This document shows positions 41,721-51,381 of a stretch of DNA of 64,000 nt, in pieces; position 1 is the stretch's first letter; each line of letters starts with the position of its first letter. Below the pieces are notes generated by a model that was not told where the DNA came from, did no database searches, and saw only the letters and a program-made list of their open reading frames with translations. This stretch comes from UBA11996 sp964394975 (GTDB lineage Bacteria; Chloroflexota; Dehalococcoidia; Lucifugimonadales; UBA826), in the NCBI GenBank assembly GCA_964394975.1, contig CAYMZR010000002.1, positions 1 through 64,000 of the forward strand. The letters run 5' to 3'. The translations under genes and the position numbers were made by a program.

Positions 41721-44700
41721 ATGAAAAGACCGTATCAACACCCAGATTTACAGCGACCTACGAAACAAGGGCTTTATGATCCGGCTTTCGAACACGATGC
41801 CTGTGGTGTGGCAATGGTAGCCAATATAAAAGGCGTAAAATCACACCAAATCGTAAAACAAGGCCTTGAAGCATTAACCAATTTAGAGCACAGGGGAGCT
41901 GCTGGTGCTGATCCTGAGACAGGAGATGGGGCTGGAATCTTGGTCCAAATTCCAGATGATTTCTTTAGATCGCAATCAGAGATCTGGGATACCACCTTAC
42001 CAAAACAAGGAAAATATGGCGTAGGAATGACCTTCTTACCGATGGACACTGAAGTATCAAGTGAATGTAAACAAATAATAGAAAAATGTGTCTCTGAAGA
42101 AAATATGGAATTGCTGCGATGGCGAACAGTTCCCGTCGACACCATCAAAATCGGAGTCTTAGCTAATCAATCTATACCAAGAATTGAACAGTTTTTTGTC
42201 CAGCCGGTAAATCAAACTGACGAACAAGCCTTTGAAATAAATTTATTCATTCTGAGACGTTCTATTGAGAAGGCAATAGCTGAAGTTATCTCTCCTGACT
42301 ATGAGGAAGATTTCTATATCTGCTCATTGTCATGCAACAAAGTAGTATACAAAGGGCTTGTAATGGCCCATCAACTAGAAGGGTTTTATCCTGATTTGGT
42401 GGACGCCAACTTCAAGACTTCTTTCTCATTAGTGCACTCAAGGTTTAGTACCAATACTCTAGGCACTTGGAAACTTGCACATCCATACAGATATGTAATC
42501 CACAACGGCGAAATCAATACTCATAGAGGAAACGTCAATTGGATGTCTTCTAGAGAAAAAGTTTTCCAATCCGATGATATGGGAGATGGTATAGAAAAAA
42601 TTACCCCCTTAATTCGACCAGATCAGAGTGATACAGCATCTCTCGACAATGCCCTAGAACTACTGCTGTCGACTGGTAGATCAATAGAACACGCGATGAT
42701 GATGTTGATACCAGAGGCATGGGGCGATCACATACCAATGGACCAGACCAAAAAGGATTTCTATGAGTATCATGCCAGCATGATGGAGCCTTGGGATGGT
42801 CCTGCCCTGGTAATTGGTACGGACGGTACAAAGGTATGCGCCGTTCTAGACAGAAATGGTCTGAGGCCCTGCAGATATTTGGTCACGGCTGATGATTTAT
42901 TGGTGATGGGTTCTGAGACAGGCATAATCGACATACCCGCAGAAAAAGTGCTCTTTAAAGAAAGAATCTACCCTGGACGAATGTTTTTACTGGATACAGA
43001 AAAAGGGGAAATAATTAATGACTCAGAGTTGAAAAGGAACCTCTCCAAACAAAAGCCTTATGGGGAATGGTTGAAAACCAATCGAGTGTTTTTAGACGAC
43101 CTGCCGACCGGTCCGGTTTTGCCGACTAATGATCATGAAACCCTTAAAAACAAACAAAACACTTTTGGATACACTTTGGAAGATTTCCGGATAATTATGG
43201 AACCAATGGCTAGTAATGCTTATGAACCTACAGGTTCCATGGGTAATGATGTCCCACTAGCGTTTCTTTCAGACAAAAACCCTATTCTATTCAATTATTT
43301 CAAACAACTTTTTGCCCAAGTGAGCAACCCTCCGTTAGATGCAATTAGAGAGGAGTTGGTCACTTCGCTTAGAGCAACCATTGGTGAAGAAAGAAATCTG
43401 TTTACAGAAACTCCGGAACATTGCCGGCAAATAACCTTAAAAAGACCCATTATAGACAATGAGGAGCTTTCCAAAATACGGGCTTGCACTCTCGATGGTC
43501 TAAATTCTGTCACGATAGACATGGTTTTTGACCCAAACGATGACAACGGTCTAAAAAAAGCAATGGATGCAGTGCAAGCGCAATCTTCAGCAGCAATTCA
43601 AAATGGTGCCAATATCATCATTTTATCCGACAGAGAAATTAACGAAGAAAAAGCGCCAATACCAAGTCTTTTAGCAACATCAGGCGTTCACCATCATTTG
43701 ATAAAAGAAGGAATTCGTAGCAAGGTTGGCCTCGTAGTGGAAACCGGAGAGGCGCGAGAAGTAACACATTTCGGATTACTTATTGGGTTTGGTGCAGGAG
43801 CCATTAACCCATATCTAGCATTTGAAACTATCTCCGACCAGATAAATAACGAAGAATACCTAATTGATATAAGCCCTGAAAAAGCAGTCGACAATTTTCT
43901 CGCCGCATCTCAAAAGGGTGTCTTGAAAATAATGTCTAAAATGGGAATTTCCACTATACAAAGTTACAGGGGGGCTCAAATTTTTGAAGCTGTTGGCTTA
44001 AACCAACAAACCGTTGAAGAATACTTCACTGGCACCCCTTCCAGAGTTGGTGGAATAGGGATCAAAGAACTTCAAACAGAAGCTGTAAACCGACATACAG
44101 TGGGTTTTGGAAATACCAAATCTGAAAGGAACCTTGAAGCCGCCTTAGAAATAGATCCTGGAGGGCAGTATCAGTGGAGACGAGATGGTGAATTTCACAT
44201 GTGGAATCCGACCACAATATCCTCCTTGCAACACGCTGTTAAGACCAATAGTTGGAATTCATATGAAGAATTTGCTGAACACGTAGATGATGAGAGCATA
44301 AGATTAAGCACCATTAGAGGTCTTTTAGATTTTAAATACGCCCAAGACTCCATCTCGATTGAGGAAGTAGAAGATGCATCAGAAATAGTGAAACGGTTTG
44401 CTACAGGCGCAATTTCATTGGGATCTATAAGTAGAGAAGCCCATGAAACTATGGCTATTGCGATGAACCGAATTCAAGCGAGAAGCAATACAGGGGAAGG
44501 TGGAGAGGACTCCACCCGATACATCCTTGACGATAACGGCGACTCCCGAAATAGCGCTGTAAAACAGGTCGCATCAGGCCGATTCGGCGTAACCATAAAT
44601 TATTTGTCAAATGCAAAAGATCTACAAATTAAGATGGCTCAAGGTGCAAAGCCGGGTGAAGGTGGACAGTTACCTGGACACAAAGTAGACGATTATATTG

Positions 44701-46265
44701 GTGGAGTAAGGAATTCGACGCCAGGGGTGGAGCTCATATCACCTCCCCCTCACCATGATATTTACTCAATAGAAGACCTTGCTCAACTTATCCATGATCT
44801 TAAAAATTCAAACCCCGAAGCTCGTATCCATGTAAAACTTGTGGCGGAGTCAGGAGTCGGAACGATTGCCGCGGGAGTTTCAAAAGGCCATGGTGATGTA
44901 GTCCTAATAAGTGGCCACAGCGGGGGTACTGGTGCATCTCCAGAATCCTCAATTAAGCATGCAGGATTGCCATGGGAGTTGGGGGTAGCAGAAACGCAAC
45001 AGGTCCTAGTGATGAACGATTTGAGAGGCAGGATAGTTGTCCAAACAGATGGTCAAATAAAAACGGGACGAGATGTGGCCATAGCGTGCCTACTAGGTGC
45101 GGAAGAATTTGGTCTTGCCACAGGACCTTTAATTTCGATGGGATGCATAATGCTAAGAAAATGCCATCTGAATACCTGTTCAGTTGGAATTGCTACTCAG
45201 GACCCAGAACTTCGTAAGAAATTTGCCGGTCAGCCTGAACACGTTATCAACTACTTTTTCTTCATTGCTGAACACTTAAGACAAATAATGGCAGATCTAG
45301 GGTTAAGAACTGTAAACGAGATGGTTGGAAGGGTGGATTTATTGGATTCCAAAGCAGCGATTGATCATTGGAAAACCAACGGATTGGATTGGTCCCACTT
45401 GCTTCACATGCCTGCAGTTCCAAAAGGAGTGGCTAGGTATTGCATTACAGATCAAGACCATGGGCTGGAGAAGGCACTAGATAACACTTTGATAAAAGAA
45501 GCCGATGAAGCTTTAAAAAATGCATCTAAAGTTACGATCAGCAAAAGCATAAACAATTCCCATAGAACTGTAGGGACTACTTTGAGTCACAAAATTGCGA
45601 AAGAATATGGTGAAGATGGTCTGCCAAATGAAACTATAAATTTGGATTTTGAAGGTTCAGGGGGACAGAGTTTTGCGGCTTTCCTTAGTAAAGGTATATC
45701 CATACATTTAAAGGGAGATGCAAACGACTATTTTTGCAAAGGCCTTTCTGGAGGCCACGTCACTATAGAACCTCCAAATGCTTCAAAATTCATTCCTGAA
45801 GAAAACATAATTATTGGGAATGTCGCATTGTATGGAGCAACTGGAGGGCAAGTTTTCATAAGAGGGATAGCTGGTGAAAGATTTGCCGTCAGAAATAGTG
45901 GAGCAGAAACGGTTGTAGAAGGTGTGGGAGACCACGGCTGCGAGTATATGACAAGAGGCAAGGTAGTGGTATTAGGGCCTACGGGAAGAAATTTTGCAGC
46001 TGGTATGAGTGGCGGAGAAGCGTATGTGCTCGATGAGGCGGGAAATTTTGAGTCTCTCTGCAATAAAGGGTTGGTAGATTTAGATCCAGTAACAGCAGAA
46101 GATGACATAGCCAATTTAAAGAGACTTATAGAAAAACATAAAAATCAAACAGGTAGCCAAAATGCTATCCGTATATTAAAAAACTGGGATGAAAGTTTGG
46201 GCAAATTCGTGAAAGTAATGCCAAGAGATTACAAACGCGTTCTCGCAGAAAAAAATAAATTATAA
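41721..46265 (+). CDS. gltB: Glutamate synthase large subunit
   Basis: GltB takes the amide of glutamine and makes glutamate from 2-oxoglutarate. The 1514-residue protein has the full domain order: an amidotransferase with Cys28 in DACGVAMVA after a propeptide, a central domain, the FMN-binding synthase barrel with HSGGTGASPESSIKHAG and the Fe-S cysteines in CIMLRKCHLNTCSVG, and the C-terminal beta-helix repeats (GGHVTIEPP, GATGGQVFIRG, GMSGGEAYVLD). The Cys28 neighbourhood implies the propeptide is cleaved. It follows glnA by 22 bases and precedes gltD by 19, all on one strand. Confidence 0.97.
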   Translation: MKRPYQHPDLQRPTKQGLYDPAFEHDACGVAMVANIKGVKSHQIVKQGLEALTNLEHRGAAGADPETGDGAGILVQIPDDFFRSQSEIWDTTLPKQGKYGVGMTFLPMDTEVSSECKQIIEKCVSEENMELLRWRTVPVDTIKIGVLANQSIPRIEQFFVQPVNQTDEQAFEINLFILRRSIEKAIAEVISPDYEEDFYICSLSCNKVVYKGLVMAHQLEGFYPDLVDANFKTSFSLVHSRFSTNTLGTWKLAHPYRYVIHNGEINTHRGNVNWMSSREKVFQSDDMGDGIEKITPLIRPDQSDTASLDNALELLLSTGRSIEHAMMMLIPEAWGDHIPMDQTKKDFYEYHASMMEPWDGPALVIGTDGTKVCAVLDRNGLRPCRYLVTADDLLVMGSETGIIDIPAEKVLFKERIYPGRMFLLDTEKGEIINDSELKRNLSKQKPYGEWLKTNRVFLDDLPTGPVLPTNDHETLKNKQNTFGYTLEDFRIIMEPMASNAYEPTGSMGNDVPLAFLSDKNPILFNYFKQLFAQVSNPPLDAIREELVTSLRATIGEERNLFTETPEHCRQITLKRPIIDNEELSKIRACTLDGLNSVTIDMVFDPNDDNGLKKAMDAVQAQSSAAIQNGANIIILSDREINEEKAPIPSLLATSGVHHHLIKEGIRSKVGLVVETGEAREVTHFGLLIGFGAGAINPYLAFETISDQINNEEYLIDISPEKAVDNFLAASQKGVLKIMSKMGISTIQSYRGAQIFEAVGLNQQTVEEYFTGTPSRVGGIGIKELQTEAVNRHTVGFGNTKSERNLEAALEIDPGGQYQWRRDGEFHMWNPTTISSLQHAVKTNSWNSYEEFAEHVDDESIRLSTIRGLLDFKYAQDSISIEEVEDASEIVKRFATGAISLGSISREAHETMAIAMNRIQARSNTGEGGEDSTRYILDDNGDSRNSAVKQVASGRFGVTINYLSNAKDLQIKMAQGAKPGEGGQLPGHKVDDYIGGVRNSTPGVELISPPPHHDIYSIEDLAQLIHDLKNSNPEARIHVKLVAESGVGTIAAGVSKGHGDVVLISGHSGGTGASPESSIKHAGLPWELGVAETQQVLVMNDLRGRIVVQTDGQIKTGRDVAIACLLGAEEFGLATGPLISMGCIMLRKCHLNTCSVGIATQDPELRKKFAGQPEHVINYFFFIAEHLRQIMADLGLRTVNEMVGRVDLLDSKAAIDHWKTNGLDWSHLLHMPAVPKGVARYCITDQDHGLEKALDNTLIKEADEALKNASKVTISKSINNSHRTVGTTLSHKIAKEYGEDGLPNETINLDFEGSGGQSFAAFLSKGISIHLKGDANDYFCKGLSGGHVTIEPPNASKFIPEENIIIGNVALYGATGGQVFIRGIAGERFAVRNSGAETVVEGVGDHGCEYMTRGKVVVLGPTGRNFAAGMSGGEAYVLDEAGNFESLCNKGLVDLDPVTAEDDIANLKRLIEKHKNQTGSQNAIRILKNWDESLGKFVKVMPRDYKRVLAEKNKL

Positions 46266-46284
46266 AACAGGGCAATATTAGTTA

Positions 46285-47742
46285 ATGGGTAAACCAACAG
46301 GTTTCAAAGAATTCAAGAGGTCAACACCAGATCGGTTTCCTATATCTCTTAGATTGGGCAACTATGACGAATTTTATAAAGAATGGGACGAAAAAGATGC
46401 CCAGGACCAGGGAAGCAGGTGTATGAACTGCGCAGTACCTTTTTGCATGGGAGGGTGCCCTCTCGGAAACATCATCCCGGATTTTAATGACCTCGTATAT
46501 AAAGGGAAATGGGAAGAAGCACTAAAAGAGCTGCATTCTACGAACAACTTTCCCGATTTTACGGGCAGAATATGCCCTGCACCTTGCGAGGCATCATGTG
46601 TGCTTAACATAAACGAAGATCCAGTAACCATCGAGTATATTGAAAAAGAAATCGTAGACAGAGGATGGCGGGAAGGTTGGATAAGTTCCTCTCCACCTAA
46701 AATACGTACAGGCAAGATGGTAGCGGTAGTGGGGTCCGGTCCCGCTGGTTTGGCTTCAGCCCAACAACTAAACAGAGCAGGGCATCAGGTTACTGTATAT
46801 GAAAAAAATGACAGAATTGGCGGTCTTCTAAGACTAGGAATTCCAGATTTCAAATTAGAGAAGAAAGTCGTGCAAAGACGAGTGGACCAGATGGAAGCAG
46901 AAGGAATCACATTCATCACCAATGCCTACATTGGAAGAGATATTCCAATAAAACGTTTGATTGACGAAAATGACGCAGTGATACTCACGGGAGGATCAAC
47001 TATTCCGAGAAATCTGCCCGTGGCTGGAAGAGATCTGAATGGCGTTCATTTCGCGATGGACTTTCTAACTCAGCAAAATAAGATCAACAGTGGAGGCAAC
47101 GTTGCCCCATCAGAAAGAATATCCGCCGAAGGAAAAAGAGTGGTGATACTTGGTGGAGGAGATACAGGTTCAGATTGTCTCGGCACGGCCCATCGCCAAG
47201 GAGCCGAAATAGTCCACCAACTTGAATTATTACCCCAGCCTCCGTTGGAAAGACAAGATGAGGACATGTGGCCCAATTGGCCCATGACTTTAAGAACTTC
47301 TTCATCTCACGAAGAAGGAGGGCACAGAGATTACAACATTCTTACAAAAAAATTTTCCGGTGAAAATGGCCAATTAAAAAAATTACATGGGGTCAGGTTG
47401 GAATGGGGAGACCCAGACGAGAGTGGTCGCCCGAAAATGATTGAAACTGACGGAAGTGAATTCGAGCTAGAAGCCGATCTTGTACTTTTAGCCATGGGAT
47501 TTTTACATCCAGAACATGATGGAATGCTAGCTGACGCTGGAATCGAATTAGACGGTCGTGGGAATGTGGGTACTGACGAAAACAAAATGACAAACATCCC
47601 TGGTGTTTTTGCTGCTGGAGATATGTCCAGAGGCCAATCATTGGTGGTCTGGGCTCTAGCCGAAGGACGGGAAGCCGCGCGTGGGGTAGACCAGTACTTG
47701 ATGGGATCATCCACATTACCTAGGTCAGCCAGTACTTATTAG
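46285..47742 (+). CDS. gltD: Glutamate synthase small subunit
   Basis: GltD is the NAD(P)H-oxidising FAD/Fe-S partner of GltB. The 485-residue protein opens with GFKEFKRSTPDR, then the two [4Fe-4S] clusters in CMNCAVPFCMGGCPLGN and CPAPCEASC. The FAD site is VVGSGPAGLASAQQL and the second dinucleotide fold is VVILGGGDTGSDCLG. The end GVFAAGDMSRGQSLVVWA is typical of GltD and its relatives. It follows gltB directly; no further gene of the pathway lies downstream. Confidence 0.96.
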   Translation: MGKPTGFKEFKRSTPDRFPISLRLGNYDEFYKEWDEKDAQDQGSRCMNCAVPFCMGGCPLGNIIPDFNDLVYKGKWEEALKELHSTNNFPDFTGRICPAPCEASCVLNINEDPVTIEYIEKEIVDRGWREGWISSSPPKIRTGKMVAVVGSGPAGLASAQQLNRAGHQVTVYEKNDRIGGLLRLGIPDFKLEKKVVQRRVDQMEAEGITFITNAYIGRDIPIKRLIDENDAVILTGGSTIPRNLPVAGRDLNGVHFAMDFLTQQNKINSGGNVAPSERISAEGKRVVILGGGDTGSDCLGTAHRQGAEIVHQLELLPQPPLERQDEDMWPNWPMTLRTSSSHEEGGHRDYNILTKKFSGENGQLKKLHGVRLEWGDPDESGRPKMIETDGSEFELEADLVLLAMGFLHPEHDGMLADAGIELDGRGNVGTDENKMTNIPGVFAAGDMSRGQSLVVWALAEGREAARGVDQYLMGSSTLPRSASTY

Positions 47743-47823
47743 TTCCTTCTTAAGAAACAAACTCACAGAAATATCAATCAAAAAATCGAGGTGACACGAA
47801 TTACTCAAAATCAGGAGGATACT

Positions 47824-48837
47824 ATGAGTAAATTAAAGGTAGCTATGATATCCAGAAGTACGCCGGAAACAGGTCTGGTAGAACAACAGCTGGAAGGAAT
47901 TGATTGTGAATTTGACAGTTATGTTTGTCAAAGTGAAGGTGAAACGATAGAGGCTGTGAAAGGGGCTGATGTAATAATCAATCAAGGGGTCCCAATGCCT
48001 AACACAGTGATAGATGAAATAGATTCCGCACAAGCAATTGTCAGTTTCGGACATGGCTTTAACCATATCGATCATGAGTCAGCTACTGAAAATTCAGTTA
48101 TGGTGGTAAATACGGCAGGTTTTTGCACAGAAGAAGTTTCAAACCACGCGATAATGTTCATATTGTCTTGTGCAAAAAAACTTACCCTACTCAATGACCT
48201 AACAAAAGCTGGTAAATGGGGTTCTGAAACTGGGCCTGTTATTTCTAATATGGTGCCCATTACAGACCAAACGCTTGGCCTTGTATCTTTAGGTAACATA
48301 GGACGAGCCGTTGCCAGAAAAGCGCAGGCTCTAGGTATGGATGTTATCGCATACGACCCCTATGTCCAACCTTGGATCGCAAAAGAATACCGTGTGGAAT
48401 TAGTCAGTTCTCTCAAAGAACTTGCATCAAGATCCGATTTCGTTTCCATGCACACCCCATTGAACAATCAAACTAGGCATTTAGTAGGGGCCGACTTTTT
48501 CTCGGCCATGAAACCAACCGCCTATTTCATAAATACCTGCAGAGGAAGTACTGTTGACGAAGAAGCTTTAATAAAGGCACTGGAAAATAACCAATTTGCG
48601 GGAGCCGGCCTAGATGTTTTTGATATTGAACCAACGACAGATAATCCATTATTTCATATGGACAATGTTATGGTTACACCACACTCAGCCGGGACGTCAA
48701 ACAGGGCGATAGTTGCGTCTCAAATACAGGTCGGCCAAGAGGCCGCTCGACTGCTGAAAGGATCTTGGCCTATGTCGTTAGTTAATCCTGAAGTGAGATC
48801 TAGTATTGACATTCGGTCTCTCGCCACTAGAGACTAA
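47824..48837 (+). CDS. D-isomer specific 2-hydroxyacid dehydrogenase (CtBP/phosphoglycerate dehydrogenase-like)
   Basis: This is a 337-residue NAD-dependent 2-hydroxyacid dehydrogenase. The start ATG at 47824 has AGGAGG five bases upstream, and an earlier GTG at 47791 has none. The cofactor loop is LGLVSLGNIGRAVA, the catalytic Arg lies in NTCRGSTVDEEAL, the Glu in AGLDVFDIEPTTDNPLF and the His in VTPHSAGTSN. It could act on glyoxylate, hydroxypyruvate or a related acid. Downstream is a large hairpin that separates it from the convergent dehydrogenase. Confidence 0.88.
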   Translation: MSKLKVAMISRSTPETGLVEQQLEGIDCEFDSYVCQSEGETIEAVKGADVIINQGVPMPNTVIDEIDSAQAIVSFGHGFNHIDHESATENSVMVVNTAGFCTEEVSNHAIMFILSCAKKLTLLNDLTKAGKWGSETGPVISNMVPITDQTLGLVSLGNIGRAVARKAQALGMDVIAYDPYVQPWIAKEYRVELVSSLKELASRSDFVSMHTPLNNQTRHLVGADFFSAMKPTAYFINTCRGSTVDEEALIKALENNQFAGAGLDVFDIEPTTDNPLFHMDNVMVTPHSAGTSNRAIVASQIQVGQEAARLLKGSWPMSLVNPEVRSSIDIRSLATRD

Positions 48838-48842
48838 ATGCA

Positions 48843-48909
48843 TAACTTGGCTGCCTACATTTACGGAACCGCATTCCGTCGGGTTCCGTAAATGTAGGCA
48901 GCCAAGTTA
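48843..48909. terminator. Perfect 28-bp hairpin between convergent genes
   Basis: The left arm 48843-48870 and right arm 48882-48909 are exact reverse complements over 28 bases, with an 11-base loop. It begins five bases after the stop of the hydroxyacid dehydrogenase and ends six bases before the stop of the convergent alcohol dehydrogenase. It can terminate or protect both transcripts. There is no T-run, and the arms are longer than normal intrinsic terminators. Confidence 0.6.
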
Positions 48910-48914
48910 CCAAT

Positions 48915-49955
48915 CTAATCAACGGTTACAACAAGTTTACCGAAGAAATCTAAACCCTCCATATCTTCGTGGGCTCTTCTTACATCCTCCAAGGAATATT
49001 CTGAGTCCACTATCCCTTTTATGGTCCCTTGCCCAGCATGGTAAATAATTTGTTCCAAATCCTCACTCCGCCCCATAAATACCCCAAACATAGTCAAATG
49101 GTTAGTAAACATTGCCCCCATTTGTAGCTCTGCCTTATACCCAGAAGTTACGCCGCAAATCCCATACCTTGCTCCCTTGGCAAGCCGTCTGTTTGCAGCG
49201 TTCCATAAATCCGTTCCAACATGATCTATCACAACATCAACTCCTCTCCCTCCAGTAATATCCTTCAATTGCTCTGATACATCTTCTGATTTGTAATTAA
49301 TAACATGATCTGCTCCCAAAGCAGAGGCTTTATTTGCCTTTTCAGCAGTACTAGTAGTCGTAATAACCGTGGATTTAGCTATGTTCTTGGCCACTTGTAT
49401 GGCAGCCGTACCAACTCCACTGGAAGCTGAGGGCACCAATGCCGTTTCCCATGGTTTCAGGTTTGACCTTCGAATCAAAATATTCCAACTTGGCATGAAT
49501 ACAGTGGGCAAGGAAGCTGCCTGAACATAAGTCAAGGAAGTTGGGATGGGAAAGACACTGGAGGCAGGCACTACTGTAAATTCTGCATATCCTCCTCTCG
49601 TAGCTGATCCTACCATACCTGATTTATCACAGTATTCGCTTTGATTTGACTGGCAATGACTACACTGCATACAAGTAATCCTTGGATTCACTACAACTCG
49701 ATCACCTACTGAGATTTTGGTCACACTCGACCCAACTTCTACAACTTCACCAGAGACATCCGCTCCTAGTACATGCGGCTCCGTAAGATCCATCTTGGTT
49801 CCACGAACACCTGCTCTGGTATAAACATCCAATCGATTAAGTGCGCAAGCCCGTACCCTGATTTTAACCTCATTTGTGTTGTGAACTGGTTCTGGCAGGT
49901 CTCCATACTGCAATACCTCAGGACCACCATGCTCAGTAAAATAGACGGCCTTCAT
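48915..49955 (-). CDS. Zinc-type alcohol dehydrogenase / quinone oxidoreductase-like (MDR)
   Basis: This is a 346-residue medium-chain dehydrogenase. It has MKAVYFTEHGGPEVLQYGDLP, read in parts, a GADVSGEVVEVG stretch, a possible structural zinc site in CMQCSHCQSNQSEYC, the NAD(P) loop SASSGVGTAAIQVA, and VVIDHVGTDLW. Its Cys-rich loop supports zinc binding, and the SASSGVG loop is that of quinone oxidoreductases using NADPH. The substrate is unknown. It ends six bases from the large hairpin and converges on the hydroxyacid dehydrogenase. Confidence 0.85.
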   Translation of the reverse strand: MKAVYFTEHGGPEVLQYGDLPEPVHNTNEVKIRVRACALNRLDVYTRAGVRGTKMDLTEPHVLGADVSGEVVEVGSSVTKISVGDRVVVNPRITCMQCSHCQSNQSEYCDKSGMVGSATRGGYAEFTVVPASSVFPIPTSLTYVQAASLPTVFMPSWNILIRRSNLKPWETALVPSASSGVGTAAIQVAKNIAKSTVITTTSTAEKANKASALGADHVINYKSEDVSEQLKDITGGRGVDVVIDHVGTDLWNAANRRLAKGARYGICGVTSGYKAELQMGAMFTNHLTMFGVFMGRSEDLEQIIYHAGQGTIKGIVDSEYSLEDVRRAHEDMEGLDFFGKLVVTVD

Positions 49956-50098
49956 TTAAATCCCCTTATAAAACATTTCTCGTATTTAGAATGCAAGGTC
50001 ATTTCCAATACGGGAAAGTTTGCTATTCTGCATCACATTGTATCCTTACCAATAAACAGTTGCTACGAATTGACAAAAGGCTTTTACTCTAAGTATTA

Positions 50099-50956
50099 AT
50101 GGTGTATTTCATGATAATTGATAGCCACACTCATATCCTTCCCTCCGATATCGTTAAAAGAAAAGAACACTATATGGATAAGGATCTAACTTTCCAGATG
50201 CTATTCAGTTCCAAAAATTCCACCATAGTGACAGTGGAAACATTAATCACCACAATGGATCAAAATAGAATATCAAGCTCTGCAGTTTTAGGAATGGGAT
50301 GGAAAGATGATAGCCTAAATTCTTATGTGAATGACTACATTATGGAAAGCTCACTCAGATATCCAGGGCGAATTTATCCATTTACAGGTATAAACCCATC
50401 TTCAAAAAAACTAGGGTTACGAGAGGCTCAGAGATGTGTTGAACTAGGAGCATATGGGTTTGGAGAGGTACATCCTTCATTCCAAAATTTTGATTTGGGA
50501 GACAAGGCCCTAATGTCAGAATATATGAATCTTCTTAAATTCAAAAACTTACCTATTGTGATCCATTGTTCCGAACCTGTTGGACACCAATATCCCGGTA
50601 AAGGTGCGTCGAAAATCAAGATGATTGAAACCTTGGTTAACAATTTCCCAAATAACAAAATAGTCTTGGCCCATTGGGGTGGAGGATTGCCCTTTTTTGA
50701 ATTAATGCCTGAAATTAGAGCGGCTTTTAAAAACGTATATTATGACTCTGCCGCTTCTCCATTTTTATATAACTCTAATGTTTTCTCAGATGTGATAAAA
50801 CTTGTGGGTGTTGAAAAGGTATTATTCGGAAGCGATTATCCTGTAATCACTCAAAATAGAGTTCTCAAAGACTTAGAAGAAAACTTGCTAACTCAAAGCC
50901 AAATGCACTCTATTTTGGAGATCAATTTCAAGCATTTGATGGGGTCAATCCTTTAA
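50099..50956 (+). CDS. Amidohydrolase-2 family metal-dependent hydrolase
   Basis: This is a TIM-barrel hydrolase or decarboxylase of the amidohydrolase_2 family, about 285 residues. MIIDSHTHILPSD carries the HxH metal motif, VIHCSEPVGH and VLAHWGGGLPFFE hold further ligands, and VLFGSDYPV contains the catalytic Asp. The start could be ATG at 50099 or at 50111 (MIIDSHTH); neither has a good ribosome site. Related proteins include aminocarboxymuconate-semialdehyde decarboxylase, so either C-C or C-N cleavage is possible. It is transcribed alone. Confidence 0.8.
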   Translation: MVYFMIIDSHTHILPSDIVKRKEHYMDKDLTFQMLFSSKNSTIVTVETLITTMDQNRISSSAVLGMGWKDDSLNSYVNDYIMESSLRYPGRIYPFTGINPSSKKLGLREAQRCVELGAYGFGEVHPSFQNFDLGDKALMSEYMNLLKFKNLPIVIHCSEPVGHQYPGKGASKIKMIETLVNNFPNNKIVLAHWGGGLPFFELMPEIRAAFKNVYYDSAASPFLYNSNVFSDVIKLVGVEKVLFGSDYPVITQNRVLKDLEENLLTQSQMHSILEINFKHLMGSIL

Positions 50957-50998
50957 ATAATTTGGCTCTCTATTTAATATTTGGCGAGCATTTTCTGG

Positions 50999-51028
50999 TT
51001 GTTAAATTTGTCACAATCCTGTTATAAT
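50999..51028 (+). promoter_or_regulatory. Promoter for the zinc-ribbon gene
   Basis: TTGTTA (50999-51004) and a perfect TATAAT (51023-51028), 18 bases apart, precede the small zinc-ribbon gene by about 45 bases. This is a strong-looking promoter for a 70-residue protein. Confidence 0.65.
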
Positions 51029-51074
51029 TTTAAGCAATTCAAACACCGAAGGGCGGTGGAAAAGAGGAGAAAAA

Positions 51075-51287
51075 ATGTCAGAGAATTCATATCCTGAATG
51101 TAAAGATTGTGGAAAAGGCAGCCTATTGCCCCTGTCTGATTTTGGGAGCCAAGGAGCCCCCATTCATTATAAGGCTTGGGTTTGCAGTGATCCTGACTGC
51201 GGATTTAATATCAAAATCAGAAACGGAGATGTATATTTAAACGAACCTATTGCTAGTGGAGCTTCGCATTCCCCGCGAATGAGATAA
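51075..51287 (+). CDS. Small zinc-ribbon protein of unknown function
   Basis: This is a 70-residue hydrophilic protein. CKDCGKGSLLPL and VCSDPDCGFNIKIRNG give two cysteine pairs, CxxC and CxxxxC, that could bind one zinc, as in small zinc-ribbon domains. The last 15 residues are Ser/Gly-rich. A GAGGAG ribosome site, a good promoter and an intrinsic terminator around it show a single-gene, probably well expressed unit. It does not match a family I can name. Confidence 0.75.
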   Translation: MSENSYPECKDCGKGSLLPLSDFGSQGAPIHYKAWVCSDPDCGFNIKIRNGDVYLNEPIASGASHSPRMR

Positions 51288-51310
51288 CAACAGCAAGACG
51301 ACCCAATTAA

Positions 51311-51342
51311 AAAAGCCCTTCAATATGAAGGGCTTTTTTTTT
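51311..51342 (+). terminator. Intrinsic terminator after the zinc-ribbon gene
   Basis: AAAGCCCTTC and its complement GAAGGGCTTT form a 10-bp stem around AATAT, with the T-run completing a run of nine Ts. It lies 24 bases after the zinc-ribbon stop and 40 bases before the sortase gene. Confidence 0.9.
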
Positions 51343-51381
51343 GTTACTGCTGTACCATACTAGTCGTACAGGATACTTAAC

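Noticed and set aside
41774..42148. 124-codon open frame antisense to gltB
   Set aside because: It overlaps the conserved amidotransferase domain of gltB completely and has no supporting features.
45728..46114. 128-codon open frame antisense to the gltB beta-helix domain
   Set aside because: It is a low-complexity Pro/Ser/Thr shadow of the Gly-rich repeats on the other strand.
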